This document shows positions 1 through 8,134 of a DNA stretch of 56,455 nt, one piece after another. Numbering within the stretch: position 1 is the stretch's first letter; each line of letters opens with the position of its first letter. Origin of the DNA: Halieaceae bacterium UBA4438 (GTDB lineage: Bacteria > Pseudomonadota > Gammaproteobacteria > Pseudomonadales > Halieaceae). The stretch spans positions 1,358 through 57,812 of the forward strand of contig DGPO01000092.1 in assembly GCA_002390485.1 (NCBI GenBank), written 5' to 3'. A program made the position numbers and the translations under genes. The notes beneath the pieces were generated by a model. The model made no database searches, was not told the DNA's origin, and saw nothing but the letters and a program-made list of their open reading frames with translations.

Positions 1-1376
1 CCAAATGTTGCTGGGCTACAGAAAGCGGCTGGAACGCCAAAGCAGTTTGCGAGGTCCAAATAGTAGTTGGCAAAGTTCTGAACAATGCTTGGATTGGTGA
101 AGTACGCATCCTGCGCCAGACCACAATCCACGCCATTTTCAGCGTCTGGGTTGCACAGGTTGTAAGGGTTCAGTGCAGGTACAAACGGGAACAACTGACC
201 TTCACGCCCTTGTTGGTCGTACTCTTGCATGTTGTACATCGCCTCGAAGTACGGCGTGATGTTCATGTCGCCGTCCAAGGTCATTTCCCCGTACGCCATC
301 ATGTTCAAGTACTTCTGAGGTGCGATCAGATCGGCAGCAAGGTCCCGTGGGGAACCGTTGAGGTTATAGTCGTTGAAGTTGATGTCTCCAATTCCGTCAC
401 CGTTACCGTCTGCGGCCAGTCCCGTGTAGGGGTCGCCTGACTCACTAAAGTTACCCCAGCCACCGTTCGAGGTTCCCGGCGTGTAGTAAACAGAGCCCGC
501 AGTAGGGACGATTGTTCGTCCCGCAAGAGACAATGATGAGCACTGACCTACGTCGGGATAGCCGATATTTTGGTAGTACTGGTCTTGTCGACGAATTTCG
601 CCGCTCTGTGTGATCTCAACGTTACCCGTGCACTCGTTAGTCCACGGACGGTCCGCGTATCGCGTACGGTCGATGTCAGTGTACTCGACACCAATACCAA
701 ACGAGCCCTTGTCTGTGTTGAAGCCCCAGGCCGCACCGATGGTGGCGTTGTCGCCACCTGCTCGATCGTACTGCCCTGAGAATACTTCAAGTTGCAGACC
801 ATCGAAGTCTTTCTTGGTGATGATGTTAGTAGCGCCTGCAATTGCGTCTGAACCGTAAATTGACGACGCCGCGTCAAGCAGGTTCTCGTAACGCTGAATC
901 ATCAGTCTGGGTACCAGGTTGACGCTGGGTGAGGAGGGAGCACCCTCAACACCGCTGGGAGAGAGCCTTCGGCCGTTCATCAGCAGTAGCGTTCTGTTTG
1001 CACCTAAACCACGCAAACTCACTGTGCTTGAACCTGGACCGTTATCCAAAACGAAACCGTTAAACGACAGATCGATCTGCTGACCACCGGCGTTCGTTGA
1101 GTTCTGTAGAATTTCATCGGCGTTAATCAGGCCGACTTCTCTTTGGAATTCTGCGTCAATAATTTGTAACGGCGAAATGCTGGTGTAGGTCGAGCTTCGC
1201 AGACGCGAACCTGTGACTACTACCTCTTCGACGGGACCGAGGTTGGCTTCAGCGCTTTCCTCAGCTACCGCTTCTATGGTTGTCGACTCTAACGCTTCTT
1301 CTTGGGCCAAGACTGTCTGGGCTGACAGCATTGTTCCCAACAAGGTTAGGGCCGCTAAGGGCTTCAATTTGAACAT
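1..1376 (-). CDS. TonB-dependent outer-membrane receptor (partial, 3' end outside window)
   Basis: The first 458 codons are present; the gene runs off the left edge of the window. The ATG at 1376 is preceded by GGAG about 7 nt upstream and opens a signal peptide (MFKLKPLAALTLLGTMLSA, cleavage near AQ). A TonB-box-like segment EEVVVTGSRL follows, then a plug domain with typical receptor motifs (VSLRGLGANRTLLLMNGRR, then DAIAGATNIITK). After that come the first barrel strands, rich in D, N, G and Y. The spacing and the large extracellular inserts fit the long (900-1000 residue) receptors of marine gammaproteobacteria and Caulobacter. Such receptors bring substrates such as oligosaccharides, lipids or metal chelates across the outer membrane using TonB energy. 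The substrate cannot be told from the sequence. No stop codon or frameshift is visible in the part present. Confidence 0.9.
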   Translation of the reverse strand, partial: MFKLKPLAALTLLGTMLSAQTVLAQEEALESTTIEAVAEESAEANLGPVEEVVVTGSRLRSSTYTSISPLQIIDAEFQREVGLINADEILQNSTNAGGQQIDLSFNGFVLDNGPGSSTVSLRGLGANRTLLLMNGRRLSPSGVEGAPSSPSVNLVPRLMIQRYENLLDAASSIYGSDAIAGATNIITKKDFDGLQLEVFSGQYDRAGGDNATIGAAWGFNTDKGSFGIGVEYTDIDRTRYADRPWTNECTGNVEITQSGEIRRQDQYYQNIGYPDVGQCSSLSLAGRTIVPTAGSVYYTPGTSNGGWGNFSESGDPYTGLAADGNGDGIGDINFNDYNLNGSPRDLAADLIAPQKYLNMMAYGEMTLDGDMNITPYFEAMYNMQEYDQQGREGQLFPFVPALNPYNLCNPDAENGVDCGLAQDAYFTNPSIVQNFANYYLDLANCFGVPAAFCSPATF

Positions 1377-1451
1377 CGTGGCTCATCTCCTGTTTTTGTT
1401 GTGGCAAGGTCTGCCGACATTATTGCGCCGGTCATACTTTGACCCAGTGTC

Positions 1452-1460
1452 TGTGTAGCA
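1452..1460 (-). promoter_or_regulatory. Possible extended -10 of the TonB receptor promoter
   Basis: On the minus strand TGCTACACA reads as TGN followed by TACACA, 4 of 6 matches to TATAAT. It would start transcription about 70 nt before the receptor ATG. No good -35 is seen at the usual distance, which is tolerable for an extended -10 promoter. This is an assignment from sequence only. Confidence 0.3.
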
Positions 1461-1495
1461 AAAGACGCTGTAAATTGAAACCCAATAAGGTTTTT

Positions 1496-1525
1496 TTTTG
1501 GTTTATTTCCGGAATTAAACCAAAA
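1496..1525. repeat. 30-bp near-perfect palindrome, operator-like
   Basis: The arms are TTTTGGTTTATTTCC and GGAATTAAACCAAAA, which pair at 14 of 15 positions with no spacer. The single mismatch is T1506/T1515. It lies about 120 bp upstream of the receptor start and about 40-70 bp upstream of the -10-like sequence, where an activator or repressor dimer could bind. It is not a good terminator for minus-strand transcription, because the stem is AT-rich and the tract that follows on that strand is A, not T. Confidence 0.5.
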
Positions 1526-1830
1526 CTTTTTACACGCTCAGCTTGAGGCCAATTCCACTAAAGCTCGGGAATTATTGTTTTTGCGAACGACGGCGAAATG
1601 CCCTCTGAGCAATTTCTCAAATATACGCTAAGACTGACGGTGCATGAGTGGCACAGTTGGGCTGCATAATAGTGTTCCATCGACGAGTGCCGTGGCTACT
1701 GCGTCGCGTGACTCGACAGCAGTGGTCGCCACCTGATCACCTTCTTAATGCTTAAAGCGCGTTCTGTGAAGGCTGGCTGAGAATGTTTGTCAGTACTAGG
1801 GGCTTGTTGGCCCGATTTCGTGTTTAGTCA

Positions 1831-2601
1831 TTAACACAGATGTTGGCCGAAGTACGCCACGACACCGTCGAGAGCGTCGCGGGTCGGGTGTCCAGCTTCA
1901 TCGACGAAATCTAGAGTCAGGACCGAATGCCCCTTACCGGGCAGAGTGACTTCTTTGACTCGCGTCGTTCCGTCATCATTGAATGCTCGTTTGATGCACT
2001 CTGACTTTGCCGCGGTACACAGCGGGTCGCCCTCAAATCTTAAAACCTGCATAGGGCCTTTGGCATCCAACGCGGCACGACTGTGCGCCACCGCTTCGGG
2101 CGTCATGTGCAGAGCGCCTTGCGTAAAAAAGGGCATCGCGGGTTGAGAGGCAACGGCGGCTAAAACACTGTCGTCCCCGATTAAGCTGATCGCAAAGTTA
2201 CCGGTCAAGCACATGCCAATAACGCCCACACCCGCGCATTTACGCTCATCTCGCACCTCTCGGCAGAGCGCCCTCAGCCAGTCGACAATAGGGCTTGATC
2301 GGTCGCTGGCAAGCAGTCGAAATTCTTTCCTGAGGCACATGACTCGCACGAGATTACCCGCAATCGAGGTCTTTCCAACGGGGCCAAAAAGGTGGGGTAA
2401 AATAACTTCAAATCCCGCACAAATGAGTCGATCGGCCAGAGCCAAGGTTTCTTGGCCAATGCCGGGAAGCTCTTGAATGAGCACAACCGGCGCACCGGAT
2501 CCGCGTCGAAAGACGGTATGACAAATGTCGTGGCCCTCTGAGGTTGTGGCCCTAAAGGTCTCTTTTTCAAATGCCGAGATTTGGGGTGTTGAGGAGGTCA
2601 T
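1831..2601 (-). CDS. Dienelactone hydrolase family protein (alpha/beta hydrolase)
   Basis: 256 residues, close to the usual 230-260 of the family. Candidate active-site residues are in the family order: Glu44 in QELPG, the nucleophile Cys131 in GMCLTGN, Asp192 in FEGDPL and His225 in GKGHSVL. The Cys nucleophile (rather than Ser) is the hallmark of dienelactone hydrolases. In this case the classical GxCxGG elbow is GMCLTG. Such cytoplasmic enzymes hydrolyse dienelactones or other small esters and lactones; the actual substrate is unknown. The start codon has AAGAGA a few bases upstream. The gene lies 148 bp downstream of the P450 gene on the same strand, so a role in the same catabolic route is possible but not shown. 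Confidence 0.85.
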   Translation of the reverse strand: MTSSTPQISAFEKETFRATTSEGHDICHTVFRRGSGAPVVLIQELPGIGQETLALADRLICAGFEVILPHLFGPVGKTSIAGNLVRVMCLRKEFRLLASDRSSPIVDWLRALCREVRDERKCAGVGVIGMCLTGNFAISLIGDDSVLAAVASQPAMPFFTQGALHMTPEAVAHSRAALDAKGPMQVLRFEGDPLCTAAKSECIKRAFNDDGTTRVKEVTLPGKGHSVLTLDFVDEAGHPTRDALDGVVAYFGQHLC

Positions 2602-2687
2602 AGCGTCTCTTTGAGGACGGCACGCGTTGGTGATTCGCCCCGAGGCCGTTTAACGCGGTAACGCGCTGTTTTCATCGCCAGAGAATC

Positions 2688-2712
2688 CGCGCTGTGCGCA
2701 TTCGACAGCGCG
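2688..2712 (-). other. Stem-loop between the P450 and hydrolase genes
   Basis: CGCGCTGT and ACAGCGCG form a perfect 8-bp stem with a 9-nt loop, 38 nt after the P450 stop codon on the minus strand. No T tract follows, so it is not a standard intrinsic terminator. It could act as an mRNA-stabilising or Rho-related structure. A longer pair of arms (2630-2638 with 2710-2718, GTGATTCGC and its complement) competes with the same sequence. Confidence 0.35.
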
Positions 2713-2749
2713 AATCACTGACCATAAGGGGCGTCGTCGTTGCCGGCCA

Positions 2750-4027
2750 TTAAGCCCGAACAATCACCTTCATTTTTGTGTAGCCCTTGACGAAGCTTGA
2801 AATATTGCGCGAAGGCTCACCCACTACTTCCACGCGAGAGAATCGCTTTAACATTTCGTCCCATAAGATTTGCAGTTGAAGCTCTGCGAGTCGATTACCG
2901 AAGCAACGGTGGATGCCGAACCCAAACGACACATGGTTGCGCGCGTTTGAACGCTCGAAGTCCAGGGCATTCGGATTGTCAAACTTGCGCTCGTCTCGGT
3001 TGCCCGAAACATACCACATGGCAACCTTGTCCCCTTTTTTAATGGTCTTACCGTGCATTTCCACGTCTTCAAGCGCCGTGCGCCGCATGTAGGCAAGAGG
3101 GGTCTGCCAGCGGATTATTTCAGCCACTGTGTTAGGGATCAGGTCGCGGTTCGCCTTTACTTTTTCCCACTGCTCTGGGAACAAGTGTGACCCGTAAATC
3201 GATGCCGACATTGAGTTTCGTGTTGTGTCGTTGCCGCCCACAATGAGGAGAATCAAGTTACCAAGATACTCGGTCGCATCCATGTCGCTTGTGTTTTCAC
3301 CGTTGGCCAACATCGTAATAAGGTCGTGTCCACTGCCACCCTTACGTTGGTGCCAGAGGCCCATGAAATATTCAACACACTCTGTGAGTTCAGCCCGTCG
3401 TTGTTCTTCGCTCTCGACAATGCCGGTCTCGGGGCCAGCAGTCGCGACGTCCGACCAACGCGTGAGCTTGCGACGATCCTCGAGAGGAAAATCGAACAGG
3501 GTGGCGAGCATCATGGTAGTGAGCTCGATAGAGACGGTGTCGACCCAATCGAACTCTTCGTCAATGGGGACTGAATCAAGCACGTATTGGGTTCTTTCTC
3601 GAATCAGTTCGGACATTTTGGACAAACTGGGTGAGGCCACAATGGGGGCGACGGTTTGCCTCTGAACTGCGTGTTTGGGCTGATCCATGGCGATGAACAT
3701 GGGCAGCGGAAAATCTTCCGCTGGATTTGGAAGTACGATCGCCGGTTCAGAAGAGAATCGTTTGTGATCAGTATCGATCGCCATAATGTCTTCATGACGC
3801 GTCACCGACCAATAGCCGCCAATGGGCTCTATGTCGTCTGGCCGCTCTGGGGACATCCAACCTTCTTTACAGAAATGCAGGGGATCTTCATTTCTGAGGC
3901 GCTCAAAAATAGCCCACATCTCTTGTGTGGGCCAGCGCAATGGGTTTGATGGATCTAGGTCCGCCAGCGGCGTGCTGTAGGCGTAATCGTGGCCGGGCAA
4001 TTTAGCCGTTTTAATCGCTTGATTCAT
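2750..4027 (-). CDS. Cytochrome P450, CYP153-like (alkane/fatty-acid hydroxylase type)
   Basis: 425 residues from the ATG at 4027, which has AGGAG 7 nt upstream; a start 14 codons further up lacks such a site. The I-helix oxygen-activation motif GGNDTT is at about 264-269, the K-helix ExxR (EIIR) at 303-306, and the heme loop FGFGIHRCFGNRLAE has the thiolate Cys near 375. The stretches VGGNDTTRNSMS, IIRWQTPLAYMRR and GNRLAELQLQILW are, from memory of the family, characteristic of bacterial CYP153 enzymes. Those enzymes hydroxylate terminal carbons of medium-chain alkanes or fatty acids. CYP153 needs a 2Fe-2S ferredoxin and a ferredoxin reductase; neither lies beside it. The Isc ferredoxin at 40.2 kb is a different type. 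A relative acting on terpenes or similar hydrophobic substrates cannot be excluded. Confidence 0.85.
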   Translation of the reverse strand: MNQAIKTAKLPGHDYAYSTPLADLDPSNPLRWPTQEMWAIFERLRNEDPLHFCKEGWMSPERPDDIEPIGGYWSVTRHEDIMAIDTDHKRFSSEPAIVLPNPAEDFPLPMFIAMDQPKHAVQRQTVAPIVASPSLSKMSELIRERTQYVLDSVPIDEEFDWVDTVSIELTTMMLATLFDFPLEDRRKLTRWSDVATAGPETGIVESEEQRRAELTECVEYFMGLWHQRKGGSGHDLITMLANGENTSDMDATEYLGNLILLIVGGNDTTRNSMSASIYGSHLFPEQWEKVKANRDLIPNTVAEIIRWQTPLAYMRRTALEDVEMHGKTIKKGDKVAMWYVSGNRDERKFDNPNALDFERSNARNHVSFGFGIHRCFGNRLAELQLQILWDEMLKRFSRVEVVGEPSRNISSFVKGYTKMKVIVRA

Positions 4028-4112
4028 GGGTATCTCCTGACTGCGCTTTGACTGCGTTAGATCTCTCAAAGCACGTTTTTTATAATTTTCTATCGTGTCG
4101 TCGTCGCACTCA

Positions 4113-4140
4113 ACAATAGGCGATAGTGCGCGACAGTCAA
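4113..4140 (-). promoter_or_regulatory. Putative promoter of the P450 gene
   Basis: On the minus strand TTGACT (4140-4135) is followed after 16 bp by TATTGT (4118-4113). This would give a leader of about 80 nt before the P450 ATG. The downstream leader is AT-rich. It is a sequence match only. Confidence 0.4.
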
Positions 4141-4174
4141 CCTTTTGATACAGAAATTAAGAGCCGTTCGTTCG

Positions 4175-5017
4175 TTAGTTTTCAGTGCAGACGAGCGTAT
4201 CGATCACTACGTCAACGGTTACTGTCAGATGATCAATGCGCTCAAGGTTGCTCTGGCCCTGCATCGAGGTTTTGAACATATGAGGGGTCATTAGCAGCAG
4301 GTCTTTAAGCGATTGGTGTTCAAGCTCAACGTTGAAGGCCAGTTGTTCGCTTGACAATGTATGGAGTGAGGACGGGTACGTGTCTGCGTTCGGCATTTGG
4401 TGAACTTGTGGGTAAATCAACCTGCGAAGCTCAATCAGGTGCTGTGGCGCAGGCGTGACTCGAATGAGTCGCCCACCCGGCGCAAGTATGCGCTCAAATG
4501 ACGCATAGTCAGGGAAGCCGAACATGTCGAGTACAATATCGACGCTTGAATCGGCGAGTGGAATATTTTTATTACTCGCGACCATCCACGTGCCATGGCA
4601 CCGCCGAGCAGCGCGTTGCACGGCCCATTTTGAAATGTCAAAGCCGATGATATTTAGCGGGTCTCGGTGGTGCTCCGTGAGATAGTGTAGGTAGTATCCT
4701 TCGCCACACCCCGCGTCTAAAATTGTTACTGGCGACTTTGCAGCTTGCGACTTTGCGGCTTGCGACACACTGCGCATCACCGATTTGGCAATGGGCTCGT
4801 AGAAGCCCGCCGACAAAAACGATTGTCGAGCCGACACCATGTCCTTTGAGTCACCCGGATTCAGAGAGCGTTTGTGCTGAACACTGAGTAAATTGGCATA
4901 TCCCTGCTTGCCAATGTCATACCGATGGCCGCTCTCGCAGATGAGCGAGCCGTCCTCCAGTACTAATGGCATTGCGTCCAAGGGGCAACGCAAAGCCGGA
5001 TGGGTTAGAAACGCCAT
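4175..5017 (-). CDS. rlmA: 23S rRNA (guanine-N1)-methyltransferase RlmA type
   Basis: 280 residues. The N-terminus aligns by eye with RlmA/RrmA: a small zinc-finger region, the conserved HRYDIGKQGYANLLSVQHK and NPGDSKDMVSARQSFLSAG segments, then a Rossmann methyltransferase domain with SAM motif LDAGCGEGYYLHYL. RlmA methylates G745 in helix 35 of 23S rRNA in E. coli. The zinc-ligand set is altered: Cys11, Asp14, Cys27 and His31, where the family usually has CxxC at the first pair. A 15-bp tandem duplication encodes QAAKSQAAKS between the finger and the catalytic domain. The ATG is in good agreement with the family start. Confidence 0.88.
   Translation of the reverse strand: MAFLTHPALRCPLDAMPLVLEDGSLICESGHRYDIGKQGYANLLSVQHKRSLNPGDSKDMVSARQSFLSAGFYEPIAKSVMRSVSQAAKSQAAKSPVTILDAGCGEGYYLHYLTEHHRDPLNIIGFDISKWAVQRAARRCHGTWMVASNKNIPLADSSVDIVLDMFGFPDYASFERILAPGGRLIRVTPAPQHLIELRRLIYPQVHQMPNADTYPSSLHTLSSEQLAFNVELEHQSLKDLLLMTPHMFKTSMQGQSNLERIDHLTVTVDVVIDTLVCTEN
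4734..4763. repeat. 15-bp tandem duplication inside rlmA
   Basis: GACTTTGCAGCTTGC is followed directly by GACTTTGCGGCTTGC, 14 of 15 identical, in frame. It duplicates the pentapeptide QAAKS in the linker between the zinc finger and the SAM domain. It is a likely replication-slippage product. Confidence 0.8.
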
Positions 5018-5114
5018 ATTAAGTCTGGACCCTCGCAGTGGCTTAAGTGCGCTGCCACGGCCGGCATGATGTGTCGCTCAGTGCGAGCACGCCTTGGCGC
5101 ACTGCCATCGAGTG

Positions 5115-5639
5115 TCATGACGGACTCAGCTGACCCGTTGCACTTCGAAGAATATTGACGCCGCAAAGTGAGGCAACGATCAGTGAGATGCCAATGAGTG
5201 CCTCGGCCATACTGACGCCAAAGGCTATTTCGGGCGTGTAAGAGCAGATATTTCTAACTTCAAAGAGTGACGGAAACCAGCGATCCACCGCAAACCAGTC
5301 GGGCATGCCTAGGGAGAATTCACAGCTGCCATCACCTCGAAAGTTTTCGATTTCGTATAGGTAGAACGAACGCTCACCCAGACCTACCGCACAGATTAGC
5401 AGCGCGGCGTTTCCAGCGGTATAGAGTCCTCGCGCATGCGGTAGTAAAGACATCAGTAAACCCACGAGTGCAATGGCCACGACCCACAAGCGCGCCTGAA
5501 TACAGACTTGGCAGGGTTCTTCACTGAGTGCGTACTGCCAGTACAGCGCGGCGGCAAAAAGACTCGTACCTAATAGGGCCACACCCCACCAAAAGCCCTT
5601 GGCCTCAAGGAACAAGGTCAGACGATTAAGGCGGCGCAT
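5115..5639 (-). CDS. dsbB: Disulfide bond formation protein B (DsbB)
   Basis: 174 residues, the usual DsbB length, with four predicted membrane helices (about 15-35, 48-66, 72-90 and 146-165). The first periplasmic loop carries the CxxC pair in EPCQVCIQAR (Cys43/Cys46) and the second loop has two further cysteines (GSCEFS and VRNICSY). These form the electron relay from DsbA to membrane quinone. It is the inner-membrane oxidase that regenerates DsbA. It begins 29 nt after the stop of the exported DUF305-propeller gene on the same strand, which suggests co-transcription. No dsbA lies in the window. Confidence 0.9.
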   Translation of the reverse strand: MRRLNRLTLFLEAKGFWWGVALLGTSLFAAALYWQYALSEEPCQVCIQARLWVVAIALVGLLMSLLPHARGLYTAGNAALLICAVGLGERSFYLYEIENFRGDGSCEFSLGMPDWFAVDRWFPSLFEVRNICSYTPEIAFGVSMAEALIGISLIVASLCGVNILRSATGQLSPS

Positions 5640-5668
5640 GGTGTTCTCCCCAGCAAGACTTCAACACA

Positions 5669-8071
5669 TTATCGCAAGCGTTCGGCGACGCCCATCATCA
5701 CGCTGGCTGCCGACTGCCCTGTCTCCTTTACCGACAAGTTTTTCGCCAACTGCTCAAGCTTTCGCGCAGCTCGCCAATTGGACTCGCCTGCATCGAAGGT
5801 TTTCGAGACGCTCTTGAGTAGTTGCGATGCATCAGCAATGGTGTCAGCGGATTCAGGTGTCTTGCGCGCCATTTGATCAAGGAGCGCTAATGCCACCGTC
5901 GGATGGTCCGGCCATTCGACTGGAAATTGCTGCTGCGGATTGAATACGCCGTTGACGTCGGCAAGGCCTGCCGCCGCAATCTCGTTAGCGGTGATGTGTT
6001 CGCTGGCATCCAGCGAGAGGACATCAAGGCCGCGAATGATTTCTGTGCCGTAAATATGGTTACCGTACCAGTAGGTTGACCAGAATCCGCCCGTGACGAG
6101 CTCTTCGTCATCAATGGGGCCACGATCGAAATAGGCAATTTCCATCGGATTTGTGGAGTCCGTAAAGTCGATCACAGAAATACCGCCTTGGTACCACGCC
6201 TGTACGAAAATATCCCGCCCTGGAACCGGTACGATCGATCCGTTATGCGCCACACAGTTTTCAAATTCACGCTGTGGTGCCGGCATTTTAAAATGACTTC
6301 GGTGCTCGAGTTTGCCTTCGACGATGTCATAAATGGCATCGGCACCCCAGTTGAGTGGGTCGAATGCGCGGCATCGCGCTCGACCGCCGCCACCCCATTC
6401 GTCAGTGAATACGATCTTAGTGCCGTCATTATTAAACGTGGCTGAGTGCCAGTAGGCGAAGCCCGGGTCCGCGACGGCATCAATCCGCTGAGGGTCCAGT
6501 GGGTCAGTAATATCAAATAGAATTCCGTTGCCTGAGCACGCGCCCGCTGCAATGTTCTTGGACGGAAACACGGTGATGTCGTGGCACTGGTCTGTCGGAC
6601 GCGTCTCTTGGGTCTCATCGCCGTGGTCGCCGCCACGCCATAAACCCGCTAGCGCTCCAGTTTCTTCATCTGCAAAAACGGTTGGGCTGTGCACGATCCG
6701 TGCAGAGGCCGGGTCGTCGACCGGAATCTCGATTACATCAATTCTGAAGAGCGCTGTTCTTGGGTCGCCGGGGGAGTCGTCAAAGCAGGTTTCCATTTCA
6801 TCGCGTTCACGAATACTCGACGTGCCTGAGTTATAGACCACGATCTTTCCATCGTCCCCTGGACCCGAGACCACCGAGTGGGTGTGCGATCCTCGGCAGG
6901 TTTGAACAGCACCGACTTGAACAGGACTCTCTAAATCGCTGATATCGAAAATACGCAGTCCGCGGAAGCGCTCGTCACTCACGTCCTCTGAAATTCCCTG
7001 AAGACCGCAGTCTAAGCGGCCACGGGTTTCTTGTGCTGACATGATGAGTAAGTTTCCGACAATGCTGACATCACCCTGGCCTCCGGGGCAGACAACGGAA
7101 CTCAAGAGTTCCGGGATACCATTGTCCTGAAGGTCATAAACGTTGAAGCCGTGATAGCTTCCCGCGACCAGCGTATTGCCGGCAAAGGCCATGTCGGTGT
7201 TGGAGAAGCTCAGCAGCGGTGATCGCTTTCTCTTGCCGCCTTCAATGGGCGATTTCTTCTTATCTTGTGCCTCGTCGCTCTCTTCTTTTTCAGGACTTGC
7301 CTTCGCTAGCTCCCCAGGGTTATTCGGATCGACAAACCCTGCAGGCTTACTGAGCGAGGCGACCAGTGTCATATTTTTGATGGCGATTCCTGCGTCCGTG
7401 AGACCCGCTTTTAAATTGGCGCGCGGGTCGTCAGAAAGGGTCACAAGCAAAGCGTTCATTCGTTCGATTTCGACCATTTGGTCGTTCTTAATGTCACCGA
7501 CAAAGTCGTAAAGTAACGGATCGTAGGCTGATCCCGGCTGATCGAGTAGGTCCTTGACCATGTCGACCGCGCCTTCGTGGTGACGGATCATGAGCGAGAG
7601 GAACTGCCGATCGAAGTTGACTGACTCTGCGCCAGCAAGTTCAGTCATCTGCGCGTCACTGGCCATCCCCATGTCCATCTTATGGTGGGTACTCAGCATG
7701 TGGTGGGCGTGGGCCATCGGCGCCTCACCCCGGTCGGTTAGCCAGCTTTGCATGAAGTCAATTTCGTCACTTTGCGATGATTTTATTCGACCAGCAATGT
7801 CGACCAGTTCCGGACGATTGGTACGTACCTCCACCAGCTGCGCCATTTCGAGCGCTTGAGCGTGGTGTGGAATCATCATTTGCATGAAGTGCGTGTCAGC
7901 AGGGGAGTAGCTGGTGTCGGTGATCCGAACTGCCTCCTCAGCTGACAATACCTGCCCCGTCTCTCCGGGTGCGCCGGGCTGAACAATGGGCGCGCTGGAC
8001 ACGCCACTGACAAACAGAGCACTCGAGAGTGCTAAGACGAGGGGCAATGCATTAGGTTGAAATTGAAGCAT
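5669..8071 (-). CDS. Exported DUF305 plus beta-propeller protein
   Basis: 800 residues from the ATG at 8071, which has GGAG 10 nt upstream and opens a signal peptide (about residues 1-27, ending VSGVSSA). A GTG seven codons earlier is less likely. Residues about 50-210 form a DUF305 (ferritin-like four-helix) domain with the paired motifs MMIPHHAQALEMAQ and LMIRHHEGAVDMVKD. A His/Met-rich linker HAHHMLSTHHKMDMGM lies between them. A charged linker KEESDEAQDKKK follows. Residues about 275-690 look like a secreted beta-propeller of the LVIVD/choice-of-anchor type (FNVYDL, LRIFDISDLESP, ILFDITDPLDPQ, ISVIDFTDSTNP). The protein ends in a small helical region. DUF305 proteins are implicated in metal, notably copper, handling in some bacteria; that role here is inference. 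dsbB follows closely. Confidence 0.8.
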   Translation of the reverse strand: MLQFQPNALPLVLALSSALFVSGVSSAPIVQPGAPGETGQVLSAEEAVRITDTSYSPADTHFMQMMIPHHAQALEMAQLVEVRTNRPELVDIAGRIKSSQSDEIDFMQSWLTDRGEAPMAHAHHMLSTHHKMDMGMASDAQMTELAGAESVNFDRQFLSLMIRHHEGAVDMVKDLLDQPGSAYDPLLYDFVGDIKNDQMVEIERMNALLVTLSDDPRANLKAGLTDAGIAIKNMTLVASLSKPAGFVDPNNPGELAKASPEKEESDEAQDKKKSPIEGGKRKRSPLLSFSNTDMAFAGNTLVAGSYHGFNVYDLQDNGIPELLSSVVCPGGQGDVSIVGNLLIMSAQETRGRLDCGLQGISEDVSDERFRGLRIFDISDLESPVQVGAVQTCRGSHTHSVVSGPGDDGKIVVYNSGTSSIRERDEMETCFDDSPGDPRTALFRIDVIEIPVDDPASARIVHSPTVFADEETGALAGLWRGGDHGDETQETRPTDQCHDITVFPSKNIAAGACSGNGILFDITDPLDPQRIDAVADPGFAYWHSATFNNDGTKIVFTDEWGGGGRARCRAFDPLNWGADAIYDIVEGKLEHRSHFKMPAPQREFENCVAHNGSIVPVPGRDIFVQAWYQGGISVIDFTDSTNPMEIAYFDRGPIDDEELVTGGFWSTYWYGNHIYGTEIIRGLDVLSLDASEHITANEIAAAGLADVNGVFNPQQQFPVEWPDHPTVALALLDQMARKTPESADTIADASQLLKSVSKTFDAGESNWRAARKLEQLAKNLSVKETGQSAASVMMGVAERLR

Positions 8072-8134
8072 GATGAATATTCTCCGGTCCACACAGGTTA
8101 ACTCGAGCGTCGGACAGGACTTGGCTGTAGTCCG

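Larger units (their letters stand above)
1377..1830. other. 454-bp intergenic region upstream of the TonB receptor
   Basis: No convincing gene lies here. The half nearest the receptor holds its leader, an extended -10-like sequence TGCTACACA on the minus strand (1452-1460), and an AT-rich segment with a 30-bp palindrome (1496-1525). The remainder, up to the stop codon of the upstream hydrolase gene, has no stem with a T tract that I would call a terminator and no coding frame with family resemblance. Confidence 0.6.
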
